A stretch of 64,000 nt of DNA from Affinundibacterium macrobrachii (GCF_014652415.1 NZ_BMYT01000004.1:88127-152126); one strand, 5' to 3'. Shown: positions 1 through 7,737, numbered from the stretch's first letter. Program-made: numbers and translations. The notes: generated from the sequence alone by a model not told the origin.

Positions 1-13
1 TGCAGTCTAAGAA

Positions 14-325
14 ATGGATCACGAATATATCATTCACTTAGTAAATCCTAGTTCGCGCCCGCCCTTCTACTTGGTTGCTGATCGTTTGTGGGGAATTGGT
101 TGCAATATCGATTCCGATGGCGATAGCATCGTGCCTGAGGATACGGAATGGACCGAACTTTACTTGCGCCTCCGAGGCGGGTCTGAGTTTGACGAAGTCA
201 ACATAGGTCCAATTTCTGACAATCCGCTAATTCTTGCTGTTCGTTCTCCATCAAAATTTCTTTGCGAAAATACTGCAGCGTTTCTTCAAACTATTTCGGG
301 AGGCTCAATTGAAAAGATCGCATAA
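14..325 (+). CDS. Cassette 1 protein, unknown function
   Basis: This 103-residue protein belongs to no family I recognise. It is rather acidic, with no signal peptide or membrane segment, so it is probably cytosolic. The ATG lies 13 bases into the window and the TAA stop is inside the attC R'' box (GCATAAC, 320-326), the usual tight packing of a cassette gene. No good ribosome binding site is visible in the 13 bases present. The cassette start itself lies just outside the window. Confidence 0.6.
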   Translation: MDHEYIIHLVNPSSRPPFYLVADRLWGIGCNIDSDGDSIVPEDTEWTELYLRLRGGSEFDEVNIGPISDNPLILAVRSPSKFLCENTAAFLQTISGGSIEKIA

Positions 326-376
326 CATAGCGGTCGATCGGATCGCCGATGGCTCCCGCTCACCTCAACGTTAAGC
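320..376 (+). other. attC site 1 (57 bp)
   Basis: R'' GCATAAC (320-326) and R' GTTAAGC (370-376) bracket a short imperfect palindrome in which AGCGG (329-333) faces CCGCT. The R' remainder TTAAGC is the start of cassette 2. It is the shortest and least typical attC of the array. The R'' box predicts that cassette 1 begins TTATGC. Confidence 0.75.
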
Positions 377-387
377 GGCAGACCGAC

Positions 388-864
388 ATGACATCGCAGG
401 TTGAAAAATTCGCAACAGTGGCTGCACAGTTCTGCGAGTGGGCCGAGGGCGGTTCGCTTTCACCAGAAAGGGAGGCGCAAATTGCACATCAATTCTTATG
501 CGACCTCTCTCAACTCGCCCTGCAACTCCCGCCCGAGTTTGGTGAGGAAGAGCCGGCCGAAATCACATACGAAACTTGGCACAGCATCTACCGTCGCTTC
601 GGCTCACTACCGTTCAATTACTACTCGCACTGCTTTGACCCGCAGGAAGTGCCGAACGATGCGACAACAGCTGATTTGGCAGATGACCTCGCTGACATAT
701 GGCGCGATCTCAAGGGTGGCCTTTCGCTTTTCAGGTCTGGACATGTACAGGCAGCCGTCTGGGAGTGGAAGCAGAGCTATTGGCAACATTGGGGGCGTCA
801 TGCTGCGGGTGGAATTTATGCCTTGCACTGTTGGCTTGCAGAGCATCGCGATGTTGTCGCTTAA
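388..864 (+). CDS. Cassette 2 protein, unknown function
   Basis: The product is about 158 residues if it starts at the ATG at 388, 12 bases after the R' box. An in-frame ATG at 349 lies within the attC and would add 13 residues, so it was not chosen. The protein is rich in Trp, acidic residues and helix formers (residues such as EWAEGG, DIWRDLKGG, WEWKQSYWQHWG), with no signal peptide or membrane segment. It resembles DUF5063-type cassette proteins in its Trp-rich helical character, but this is only an impression. Base composition is clearly more GC-rich than that of the next two cassettes, as expected for cassettes of separate origin. The stop is inside the R'' box of attC 2. Confidence 0.65.
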   Translation: MTSQVEKFATVAAQFCEWAEGGSLSPEREAQIAHQFLCDLSQLALQLPPEFGEEEPAEITYETWHSIYRRFGSLPFNYYSHCFDPQEVPNDATTADLADDLADIWRDLKGGLSLFRSGHVQAAVWEWKQSYWQHWGRHAAGGIYALHCWLAEHRDVVA

Positions 865-948
865 CAAGACGGCCGATAGTGACGCCGTGCTATTGTTCAC
901 CTTTCGTGCAAGCTGCAACGTGCGGCGCACATCACTTTTGCGTTAAGC
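859..948 (+). other. attC site 2 (90 bp)
   Basis: R'' GCTTAAC (859-865) and R' GTTAAGC (942-948) are exact complements. The interior is about 70 percent identical in position-by-position comparison to attC 5 (2506-2595), with the same length. It ends cassette 2; cassette 3 begins TTAAGC. Confidence 0.88.
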
Positions 949-966
949 AATCATAGAGGAAAGAGC

Positions 967-1389
967 ATGGGAGCATGGGCGGTAGGAAATTTTGAAAATG
1001 ATGATGCGCTTGATTGGGTTTCTGACATTATCGAATCATCTGGAATAGAAAAGCTTTTATTCCCTATAAACTCAGTTCTATCAAATCAAGAATATTTAGA
1101 ATCATCAATCTGTTCTGAGGCTTTAGTTTCAATTGAAATAATATCTGCATATAAGAACGCTGATTTCTCAAATGTTCCTGAAGAAGTAAAAATCTGGTTG
1201 TCTACGAAAAAAGGGTTTCTCTTCGGAAAGAAGCCCGAATTTACTTCAACTCATATAAAGCTCGCAAAGCAGGCGCTTGAGAAAATTACTTCGTCATCTG
1301 AGCTGAAAGAGCTCTGGAAAGATTCTGAGCACTTTGAAGAGTGGTGTGGTATTCAAAATAAACTCGGTCAGTCGCTAGAAAATGCTTAA
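967..1389 (+). CDS. Cassette 3: DUF4259-family protein
   Basis: The 140-residue product opens with MGAWAVGNFENDDALDW, which is the signature N-terminus of the DUF4259 family (usual form MGAWGxGxFENDDALDW). The family consists of small cytosolic proteins of unknown function, frequent in gene cassettes and as single genes near toxin loci. A GAGG-containing ribosome binding site (tagaggaaagagc) lies just before the ATG. The stop TAA sits within R'' of attC 3. The gene is AT-rich compared with cassette 2. Confidence 0.85.
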   Translation: MGAWAVGNFENDDALDWVSDIIESSGIEKLLFPINSVLSNQEYLESSICSEALVSIEIISAYKNADFSNVPEEVKIWLSTKKGFLFGKKPEFTSTHIKLAKQALEKITSSSELKELWKDSEHFEEWCGIQNKLGQSLENA

Positions 1390-1518
1390 CAATGCGTTCC
1401 AGCGCCGTTCCGCTTCGCTCCACTGGACAGCTTTTAAGTCGCATTTTTGTGGTTTTGCTGCGCAAAAGTATTCCACAAAACCGCACCTTAAAAGCTGCCG
1501 CTGAACTTAACGTTACAC
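1384..1518 (+). other. attC site 3 (135 bp, long variable stem)
   Basis: R'' GCTTAAC (1384-1390) and R' GTTACAC (1512-1518) enclose a long imperfect palindrome: CAGCTTTTAAG (1431-1441 region) pairs with CTTAAAAGCTG before the right end, and TTTTGTGG pairs with CCACAAAA. The layout matches the long chromosomal-integron attC class. It is closely similar to attC 4. The R' departs from the GTTRRRY consensus at one position because cassette 4 begins TTACAC. Confidence 0.9.
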
Positions 1519-1529
1519 GGAGTAAAAAA

Positions 1530-1955
1530 ATGAAACCTCTCTGGCTGCTATTGACTCTAACTTGCCTTAATGGTTTTGCGAGTGCAGAAACGCCTTTAAA
1601 TTTGACTCTCTACAAAAGTCCGTCTGCGGAAAAAGAATCCATTAGCGTACATCTTGAAAACATAACAAACAGTCCAGTGCAATTTAAGTCACTATCGCTC
1701 CAACAGTTTATTAATAACGAATGGGTTTTATTTATCTATGATATATCTTGTCCTTGTTTGGCAAAATGTAATGCAGTGACTACTGTTGTAGAGCCAAAAA
1801 ATAGTTTAAGTTTGGATTTTAATTTTAGTAAATTGGGGTGCGGTAAGGTTGAAAAGGGAAGGAAATACAGAGCAATTGCCCAAGGCGCTTGGAATAACGA
1901 AAATAGTGCTAGAGTTTTTCTAGGAAAATCAGAACCATTTGTGGTAAATCAGTAA
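1530..1955 (+). CDS. Cassette 4: secreted protein, unknown function
   Basis: The ATG at 1530 gives a 141-residue protein; a longer in-frame reading from 1392 would run through attC 3 and is rejected. An ACGGAG ribosome binding site lies 8 bases upstream. Residues 1-19 are a typical Sec signal peptide (MKPLWLLLTLTCLNGFASA, cleavage before ETP). The mature part looks like a small beta-sandwich (alternating hydrophobic strands) with a Cys cluster C74-P-C76 and C80 and a later Cys in KLGCGK, suggesting disulfides in the periplasm. No family was recognised. The gene is strongly AT-rich. Confidence 0.7.
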   Translation: MKPLWLLLTLTCLNGFASAETPLNLTLYKSPSAEKESISVHLENITNSPVQFKSLSLQQFINNEWVLFIYDISCPCLAKCNAVTTVVEPKNSLSLDFNFSKLGCGKVEKGRKYRAIAQGAWNNENSARVFLGKSEPFVVNQ

Positions 1956-1956
1956 A

Positions 1957-2089
1957 GTGTAACAAGTCGCTGAAGCATCATTCGCTTCGCTCCTTGGACA
2001 GTTTTTAAGTCGCAGTTTTGTGGTTTTGCTGCGCAAAAATATTCCACAAAACTACAACTTAAAAACTGCCGCTTAGCTCGGCGTTAGAG
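1957..2089 (+). other. attC site 4 (133 bp, long variable stem)
   Basis: R'' GTGTAAC (1957-1963) and R' GTTAGAG (2083-2089). The stem sequence is nearly that of attC 3, with paired changes: CAGCTTTTAAG/CTTAAAAGCTG in attC 3 becomes CAGTTTTTAAG/CTTAAAAACTG here, so pairing is kept. It ends cassette 4. Confidence 0.9.
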
Positions 2090-2094
2090 TTCAT

Positions 2095-2499
2095 ATGCCC
2101 GCTTGTATTTTACGCATTTCAGGATCAACCATCAAAATCAAACGGTTACTTCGCGATTCTTCTTTGGAGCCATCGAAGGTGTATTTTCGCGGCGACCCTG
2201 GGTTTCCTAAAAGCCGCGGCCCAGTCGAAAATTCGGGGTTTAATATCGTACTCTCTGGATCACATGGAGGGGCTATCGAGAAGCAAGCACGTGAAGCACT
2301 TTCTTATATTCGGAAACATAAAAATGATCTGATGTTGATTAAGTCAATGAAGTTCAAATTTTCGGTTATTGATTTTGGCCTCTATGATTTGGCGACTGAA
2401 GATCGGCCATGGCCAAGTTATCGACTGCCCGCAGCTTTCATAGAAGCAGCAGGTGAATTGGGATTTGAAATTACTCTCTCTTTCTATGGTGCTCCGTAA
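2095..2499 (+). CDS. Cassette 5: hypothetical protein, possibly DUF4279-like
   Basis: The product is 134 residues with no signal peptide or membrane segment. The N-terminal stretch (LRISGSTIKIKRLLRDSSLEPSKVY is split as a strand, a helix and a SLEPS turn) recalls the DUF4279 pattern in which a beta strand is followed by a short helix ending in LxPt. The resemblance is partial and I would not rely on it. The ATG is five bases after the R' box, leaving no room for a ribosome binding site outside the attC. Confidence 0.6.
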   Translation: MPACILRISGSTIKIKRLLRDSSLEPSKVYFRGDPGFPKSRGPVENSGFNIVLSGSHGGAIEKQAREALSYIRKHKNDLMLIKSMKFKFSVIDFGLYDLATEDRPWPSYRLPAAFIEAAGELGFEITLSFYGAP

Positions 2500-2505
2500 A
2501 ATGCA

Positions 2506-2595
2506 CTCTAACTTGACGGCCGATAGTGACGTCGTGGTACTGTTTGCCCCTTGTGCAAGCCCTAGTTCGCGGCGTACATCACTTTTTCATTAGAG
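2506..2595 (+). other. attC site 5 (90 bp) with altered R' triplet
   Basis: R'' CTCTAAC (2506-2512) complements TTAGAG, the first bases of both cassette 5 (2084-2089) and cassette 6 (2590-2595). The R' box reads ATTAGAG (2589-2595), so the nearly invariant G of the GTT triplet has become A. The interior matches attC 2 (same length, the stretches ACGGCCGATAGTGACG and ACATCACTTTT are shared). The G to A change may weaken recombination. Confidence 0.82.
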
Positions 2596-2601
2596 CTCAA
2601 T

Positions 2602-2955
2602 ATGTCAGACACACCAAAGACACAAGTAGAGATCCAAAATAAGCTAAATTTTTTGCGCACACTTAGGTTTGTTTGTCTTTTTCCATGGCTCGTCACCTTT
2701 CTCTTTGCCGCTAGCTTTTTGGTGCTTCCGTTGGAATTCAAACAAGCGGTTCTGCCAATTTTCCGTTTCTTTTTTTTCTGGGCTTTTGTTGGGTTCTTTC
2801 TCAGTTTCTTTATGCACTCATATCTTTGTCCAAGATGTGGCATGAAATTTCACGTCAAACGCTATGGCACTGGTTTTTTTTCGCCCCATGTGCATAACAT
2901 TTTCTCAAAAAAATGCTTAAACTGCGGACTCAAACTCGACGGAAGCAATTTATGA
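2602..2955 (+). CDS. Cassette 6: two-helix membrane protein with zinc-ribbon-like motif
   Basis: The product is 117 residues. Two hydrophobic segments (about residues 22-44 and 50-72, the second very Phe-rich) form a hairpin in the inner membrane. The C-terminal part carries CPRCG (C76, C79) and CLNCG (C105, C108), a spacing typical of a small zinc ribbon. The function is unknown. It is the last gene of the array; no R'' box CTCTAAC expected for this cassette is present between its stop and the next gene, so its attC is lost or degenerate. Confidence 0.72.
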   Translation: MSDTPKTQVEIQNKLNFLRTLRFVCLFPWLVTFLFAASFLVLPLEFKQAVLPIFRFFFFWAFVGFFLSFFMHSYLCPRCGMKFHVKRYGTGFFSPHVHNIFSKKCLNCGLKLDGSNL

Positions 2956-3050
2956 GTTCTAGTTTCAGCTTCGTAAGGGAAGCGACAGTTCGTATAATTT
3001 TAATTTTTGTGGGTTTGTTTTCGCGTATTTCAATTCAACATTAAATCAGT

Positions 3051-3725
3051 ATGCCAGCAGCACATTTTGCCAAGAATGGCTTCATCTTGCTTCAGGACGT
3101 CTTAACAGGGGAGCAGGTGGCAGAGCTTGTCGAGTTCTGTTCGGTCTCGCAAGAAGGTAGGGCGGGCGATCGTGAAGTGTTGGCTGAGGAGTGGCGTAGG
3201 AGTTTGGCTGCGCAATTGCGAAGCTTACTCGTGGCTCAGTCCCTTATGCCGGAAGACTATGTTGCTATCCAATGAATTTTGTTCGAGAAATCAGCCTCTA
3301 GAAACTGGCTGGTGGGCTTGCACCAGGACTTGAGTGTGCCGGTATTGCCTGAATGTGTGGATCTGAGTTGGTCGGGTTACTCTCTCAAGGCCGGTGGCAC
3401 GTTCGTGCACGCTTCAGAATCCTTGCTCGCAAACCTTGTAGCCGTGCGAGTTCATCTTGATCGTTGTGAGGATGATGACGGGCCGCTTTGTGTTGTGCCT
3501 GGGTCGCATGGTTTGGGACGTTTGAACGTGGCACAGTCGTTGAGCATTCGTGAGCGTAATGGCTTGGTTCGATGTCTGGCGGATATTGGCGATGTGCTTG
3601 TGATGCGACCTACTCTACTGCATTCATCGTCGAAATCTCGAGGATCTAGCCGACGCAGAGTATTACACTTTTTATTTGCCCCCAAGTTTAATTCCGATGG
3701 TTTGATTTGGAATTTCGCGGTCTAA
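3051..3725 (+). pseudogene. Phytanoyl-CoA dioxygenase (PhyH) family gene with in-frame TGA
   Basis: Two fragments lie in the same frame and are separated by a single TGA at 3273-3275. The first gives 74 residues (MPAAHFAKNGFILL start). The second, read on from the stop, carries the Fe(II)/2-oxoglutarate signature: HQD (about 14-17 residues into the fragment), the distal His in PTLLHSS and an Arg-rich RRR strand that would bind 2-oxoglutarate. Members of this family have a Cys or another residue just before the xFEKS stretch, so one substitution (TGC or TGT to TGA) would explain the stop. The rest looks intact, suggesting recent loss, readthrough or a sequencing error. Confidence 0.8.
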
Positions 3726-3998
3726 CTTGCCTAAGTTAAACACGTAATAAATCTAAGAAGTTAATTGATGAGCGGTATGGATTCGTCTCGCAGTTAGATA
3801 ACTTGAGCTTAATGCGAAATTGTTACGTATTGGTTTTCTTCGACGAATAACATTTTTACAGAAAGCTTGATTGTCACGTTATATGAAAAAATGAAATTTG
3901 TTGTACGGGATATTTCGAGACCTTGTTAGATAGTGATTGCAGCAAATTAGTGGACGTTTAAATTGTTGATTTGAGAGTTTCTAAATTTAGGATAGACG

Positions 3999-4544
3999 AT
4001 GAATGTGTTAGTGGTAATTGATATGCAAAAAGCTTTGTTTGAAACACCTCGCTTTAAGCAGGACTTGGTCATTTCAAATATTAATCAGTTGATAGATGCT
4101 ACGCGCTCGTCGGGTGGCAAGGTAATTCATGTTCAACACAATGGTGATGCGGCAGAAGGTCTTGAAGAAGGTAGTGAGGGTTGGCAAATTCATGTGGATA
4201 TAGCACAACAAGTGACAGATACTTTTGTACACAAGACTTTGTGCGATGCATTTTATAAAACTAATTTGTTGAATCAAATACTCGCGCTTGATGCTCAGCG
4301 CGTTATTTTTTGTGGAGCAGCTACCGATTTTTGTGTTGATACGACAGTACGATCTGCGGTGAGCCATCAGTTGCCAGTGATAGTTGCCGCAGATGCGCAT
4401 ACAACTGGCGACAGACCGCATTTGAAAGCTGATGCGATTGTCGAGCACCATAATTGGGTTTGGACGAATCTAATTACTTCTGAATCAGAGATTGTCGTTG
4501 CCGATACCAAGACCATTATTGCGAACTATCTCAGTAATATCTAG
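3999..4544 (+). CDS. Isochorismatase-family cysteine hydrolase
   Basis: The 181-residue protein has the complete catalytic triad of the isochorismatase-like hydrolases: D8 (VVIDMQ), K79 (FVHKTLCDAF) and C112 in GAATDFCVDTT, with the cis-peptide Ala pair before it. Such enzymes cleave amides or vinyl ethers (nicotinamidase, biuret or isochorismate hydrolysis); the substrate cannot be read from the sequence. The closest pattern is the stand-alone cytosolic hydrolase type. It stands alone, with about 270 bases of AT-rich DNA without any gene on its left. Confidence 0.9.
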   Translation: MNVLVVIDMQKALFETPRFKQDLVISNINQLIDATRSSGGKVIHVQHNGDAAEGLEEGSEGWQIHVDIAQQVTDTFVHKTLCDAFYKTNLLNQILALDAQRVIFCGAATDFCVDTTVRSAVSHQLPVIVAADAHTTGDRPHLKADAIVEHHNWVWTNLITSESEIVVADTKTIIANYLSNI

Positions 4545-4676
4545 TCTCATTCGTAGTAGATTAATATTGATTGATCTAGGTATTCATGATTTGCGTGACC
4601 ATTAGGTATATTTATGACGAGATCTTGTTTTAGTTTGATCGCTTGAATTGAATCACTTGATTAAGGGAAAGCTCAT

Positions 4677-5180
4677 ATGCGCATGATTGTTTTGTGTACC
4701 GCTTGTTGTATCGCACTGTTTTCAAAAAATGTGGCGGCGCAAGTTGAAGGCATTCAGACCTCAGCAGCGTTGACTGAGGCGCATACGATTATTGGAATGC
4801 AATACTTTGTGGTTGGGACTTTAGCCAAAGAGTGTCAGACCTTGTTGAATAAGCCAGAGTCGTATGTCAAAGAAACCCAAACCGCTTGGTTAGGACGCAA
4901 TGCGAAATTTGTTGATGCTCTAACTAAGTACCAAAATGCCTTGTTTGCCGAGATTGCATCTAAGCGTGGCAAGGATGGTTTGGAGAGTGAGAAAAAACAA
5001 TATCGCGATATCGTGGTGGCGCAAGGGTCTGCGATTGTTCAACAATTTTTTTCAAAAGGCGACAAACTCGTTCAGTGCCAAAAAGCCGTTGATGGCTTGG
5101 CATCTGCTTATTTTGATATCACTCCGCAGTTCCCACTTTATGCCGAGGCAATGGCTTTGGTTCAAGCTACGTCGCGCTGA
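4677..5180 (+). CDS. Exported protein, unknown function
   Basis: The product is 167 residues. The first 21 residues (MRMIVLCTACCIALFSKNVAA) form a Sec signal peptide with a likely cut after AQ or AA. The mature part is helical and has two Cys (KECQTLL and VQCQKA) that could form a disulfide. AAGGGAAAGC precedes the ATG at 4677; a second ATG two codons later is also possible. No family recognised. It has its own intergenic regions on both sides and seems to be a single-gene unit. Confidence 0.75.
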   Translation: MRMIVLCTACCIALFSKNVAAQVEGIQTSAALTEAHTIIGMQYFVVGTLAKECQTLLNKPESYVKETQTAWLGRNAKFVDALTKYQNALFAEIASKRGKDGLESEKKQYRDIVVAQGSAIVQQFFSKGDKLVQCQKAVDGLASAYFDITPQFPLYAEAMALVQATSR

Positions 5181-5405
5181 CTTGTTCATGCTCTAAGGCG
5201 CTTCGCTGTGCGTTTTCTGATTTTTATACGACTGCACCTTGGTGCGTCGGCACTGCACTTAAATTAAATTGATTTATTGCTGTTTTAAATTAATGCTTTT
5301 GTAGCTTATTATATTTATTAATTTAAATTTGTTTTTAAATTTGGTTATTGATTTTTTCTTAGCTTAGTTGGTTTAAAAACGCAGTAGCCGTGATTGGGAT
5401 CAGAG

Positions 5406-6386
5406 ATGAAAGCAGCAATGTACGAAAGATATGGCGCGCCAGAGGTAGTTCAGATTAGAGAAATTCCGCGACCGCAACCAAAGGCAAATGAAGTGTTGAT
5501 TAAAGTGTTGGCGAGCACGGTGACTTCTGCTGATTGGCGCGTTCGTAGTCTGACTGTGCCGGCTGGATTTGGATGGATTATGCGTTTGGTGTTTGGCATA
5601 ACAAAACCAAAGCAGCCTATTCTCGGTTCTGAATTAGCGGGTGTGATTGAATTGGTTGGAAGTAATGTAAGCAATTTTAAAGTAGGTGACCATGTCTTTG
5701 CGTTTAGTGACGCGGCATTGGGTTGTCATGCCGAGTACAAGTGCATGCCACACACTGGATTGATTGCCTTGAAGCCAGTGAACTGTAGTTACGATGAGGC
5801 TGCTGCGCTCTCATTTGGCGGCACAACTGCTTTGGATTTCTTGCGACGTGCGAAGCTACAAGCTGGCGAAAAAGTTCTTGTGAATGGCGCGTCGGGCTGT
5901 GTTGGTAGCGCAGTCGTACAATTGGCTAAACATTTTGGTGCAAATGTCACTGCGGTATGTAGCGGCGCAAATGTGGAATTGCTCAAGTCGATAGGCGCAG
6001 ATCATGTCATCGACTATACCCAACAAGATTTTACTAATCATGCGCAGACCTATGATGTGATTGTCGATACGGTAGGGACGGCGCCATACGCTCGCTGCAA
6101 GGATTCGCTGACTGATAATGGACGTTTGCTATTGGTGCTGGCTGGATTAACCGACATGCTCGGCGCTTCGCTCGTTTCGCTGCGTAGTCGAAAAAAAGTT
6201 ATCGCCGGACCAGTGACTTCTCGCGTAGAAGACTTGCGATTTTTAGCCGAACTAGCAGAGGCAGGCAAATTCAAACCCGTGATTGATAAGCGTATTCCGT
6301 TTGAACAGATTGTCGAAGCACATCGTCATGTTGACTCTGGTCATAAGCGCGGCAATCTTGTGCTGACTTTTTCACATAATCGATGA
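5406..6386 (+). CDS. NAD(P)-dependent alcohol dehydrogenase / quinone oxidoreductase (MDR superfamily)
   Basis: The 326-residue protein has the GroES-like N-terminal domain (MKAAMYERYGAPE start, LGSELAGVIE and VGDHVFAF motifs) and a Rossmann domain with GASGCVG at about residues 161-167. The catalytic zinc ligands of classical alcohol dehydrogenases are not evident, so it is probably a zinc-independent NADPH:quinone or enone reductase in the cytosol. The ATG at 5406 is preferred over an upstream TTG at 5394 because it is preceded by ATCAGAG and matches the family's usual MKAxxY start. The 200 bases before it are very AT-rich. Confidence 0.88.
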   Translation: MKAAMYERYGAPEVVQIREIPRPQPKANEVLIKVLASTVTSADWRVRSLTVPAGFGWIMRLVFGITKPKQPILGSELAGVIELVGSNVSNFKVGDHVFAFSDAALGCHAEYKCMPHTGLIALKPVNCSYDEAAALSFGGTTALDFLRRAKLQAGEKVLVNGASGCVGSAVVQLAKHFGANVTAVCSGANVELLKSIGADHVIDYTQQDFTNHAQTYDVIVDTVGTAPYARCKDSLTDNGRLLLVLAGLTDMLGASLVSLRSRKKVIAGPVTSRVEDLRFLAELAEAGKFKPVIDKRIPFEQIVEAHRHVDSGHKRGNLVLTFSHNR

Positions 6387-6517
6387 AATATTAGCTGCTG
6401 TTGGATCGATTGTTAGTTAATCTTCTCGCTAATTTTGGTGAACTTGATTTTGCGATTTCTTGATTCGGCACATTCGTGCATCCTTGCGTTAATAAATTCG
6501 CTCATTCGCGTGTGTAT

Positions 6518-7114
6518 ATGAAAAGTCAAATTCGCTTTGTAATGCATCCAAATGACGAAGCTGATTTCTTCAGCAAATGTCTTGCAAGTTCAGATATTTT
6601 TTTAATTGATGGACCTCGTTGGCAAGCGCCTAATCCTAAGGTGCATCAATCATTAGCAGATATCAACGGAAACTATTGTATCGTGTGGTCAAATCAAGAT
6701 GCGGATAGATTGCAATCGCGATACGTACATGAGTGTGGTGATTGGTATTGCGATTCAGAGTTTCTTACTATTCAGTTCTTACGTTCACAGTTAATCGATC
6801 AGGTGCTTACAGAAGGGCGCCTTGCCGTATCTACTTCTGGTGCAAATGAAGCCCAAACCAAAGCCTTGAGTCAACGATTTAAGTTATATTCAAGCTACCT
6901 TAAACGTGAATACAGCAATGCGATCATTGAATGGTTTAATCCAAATTTGCCGGAGAGTTCTCTCGGTTTGAATGTCTCTGCGAATCCAACTAAGCCAGAT
7001 TTGCAAGTTTGGGTTGGTCCGCATGCACGTAATTGGATGCTTCGAGATGCACGACATCGTATAAAACAATTCCGTTCTTCCGTAGTCGAAGCGCGATTAG
7101 TCATGCAAAGCTAG
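6518..7114 (+). CDS. Hypothetical protein (198 aa)
   Basis: The start at 6518 (MKSQIRFVMHPNDEADFF) is chosen over an upstream GTG-type start at 6476, whose extra residues look random. The protein begins with a beta strand and an MHPxDEAxF motif that I have seen in unclassified proteobacterial proteins, followed by an IDGPRW segment and a C-terminal helix rich in Arg. There is no signal peptide or membrane segment. Function unknown. Confidence 0.7.
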   Translation: MKSQIRFVMHPNDEADFFSKCLASSDIFLIDGPRWQAPNPKVHQSLADINGNYCIVWSNQDADRLQSRYVHECGDWYCDSEFLTIQFLRSQLIDQVLTEGRLAVSTSGANEAQTKALSQRFKLYSSYLKREYSNAIIEWFNPNLPESSLGLNVSANPTKPDLQVWVGPHARNWMLRDARHRIKQFRSSVVEARLVMQS

Positions 7115-7338
7115 TTTACCCTCATGTTGAGTTTGGGCTGTGAGTGCTCAGTGATTACTAAGTGGCTTTGAGCGGTTAGCCACGTCGATGTATTTGTCCA
7201 TAGAATGAGGTGGCAAATTGGCGAAACAATTTTGCTAGATTGCGTTAAACTCTCTTCGACATCAGCAAGCCGGATTGATAGTCCAGCGCAATAAAGTCGC
7301 ATGCAGATTATCTCTTTATCGATTTGAGGAAACGCATT

Positions 7339-7737
7339 ATGAAAGCAAGTACATTATCATCAAACTTTATCGTGCTTGATTCGAAGTTGTGCGCGCATTC
7401 GGTGCCAGTATCGCCGAGCCTCTATCCTGATTTGGATGCGAATTTTCAGAATTTTCGGTCTTGTATTTTGGTGGCTGAATATCGCTTTGATGCAGATTGG
7501 CCGAGCTGGGAAATGCATCCTGCTGGTGATGAGATATTACTGCTGCTGGCTGGTGCTGCAGAAATCCAGCTGATGCAAAACGGTGAAGTTGTATCTATTC
7601 AGTTTGATCAAGTTGGAACAACATTGATCGTGCCAAGAGCAACTTGGCATACAGCTAAAGTTAAAGAGACATGCCGTATCGTGTTTATGACCCCTGGCGA
7701 AGGAACAGAACATGCTGAGCAGCCGCCAACAGCATAA
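7339..7737 (+). CDS. Cupin-domain protein
   Basis: The product is 132 residues from the ATG at 7339, with a GAGGAAACGC ribosome binding site. It is a single cupin barrel: motif 1 is seen as WEMHPAGDEILLLLAGAAEI (residues about 58-77) and motif 2 as PRATWHTAKV. H, E and the second His of the usual metal site are present (MHPAGDE, TWH). The short length and lack of a second domain suggest a small metal-binding enzyme or sensor; the substrate is not known. Confidence 0.85.
   Translation: MKASTLSSNFIVLDSKLCAHSVPVSPSLYPDLDANFQNFRSCILVAEYRFDADWPSWEMHPAGDEILLLLAGAAEIQLMQNGEVVSIQFDQVGTTLIVPRATWHTAKVKETCRIVFMTPGEGTEHAEQPPTA

Larger units (their letters stand above)
1..2955 (+). mobile_element. Distal part of a chromosomal integron cassette array (six cassettes)
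   Basis: Six short + strand genes are separated by five attC-like sites. Cassette limits follow from the G^TT cut position: C1 up to 370, C2 371-942, C3 943-1512, C4 1513-2083, C5 2084-2589, C6 from 2590. In C2 to C5 the first six bases (TTAAGC, TTAAGC, TTACAC, TTAGAG) are the exact complement of the R'' box at the same cassette's end (GCTTAAC, GCTTAAC, GTGTAAC, CTCTAAC), as a circular cassette requires. Stop codons of cassettes 1-3 lie inside R''. Gene orientation puts the integrase and attI to the left of the window. No integrase is visible here, and C6 has no recognisable attC of its own. Confidence 0.9.

Noticed and set aside
2956..3050. attC for cassette 6
   Set aside because: No CTCTAAC or paired R box is found; ATTAAAT near 3043 is a chance match without a palindrome.
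3273..3340. TGA in the PhyH gene read as selenocysteine, with a stem-loop about 20 bases downstream (CAGCC...GGCTG)
   Set aside because: The stem is short and lacks the features of a bacterial SECIS element, and no selenium genes are in the window. A simple stop mutation is more likely.
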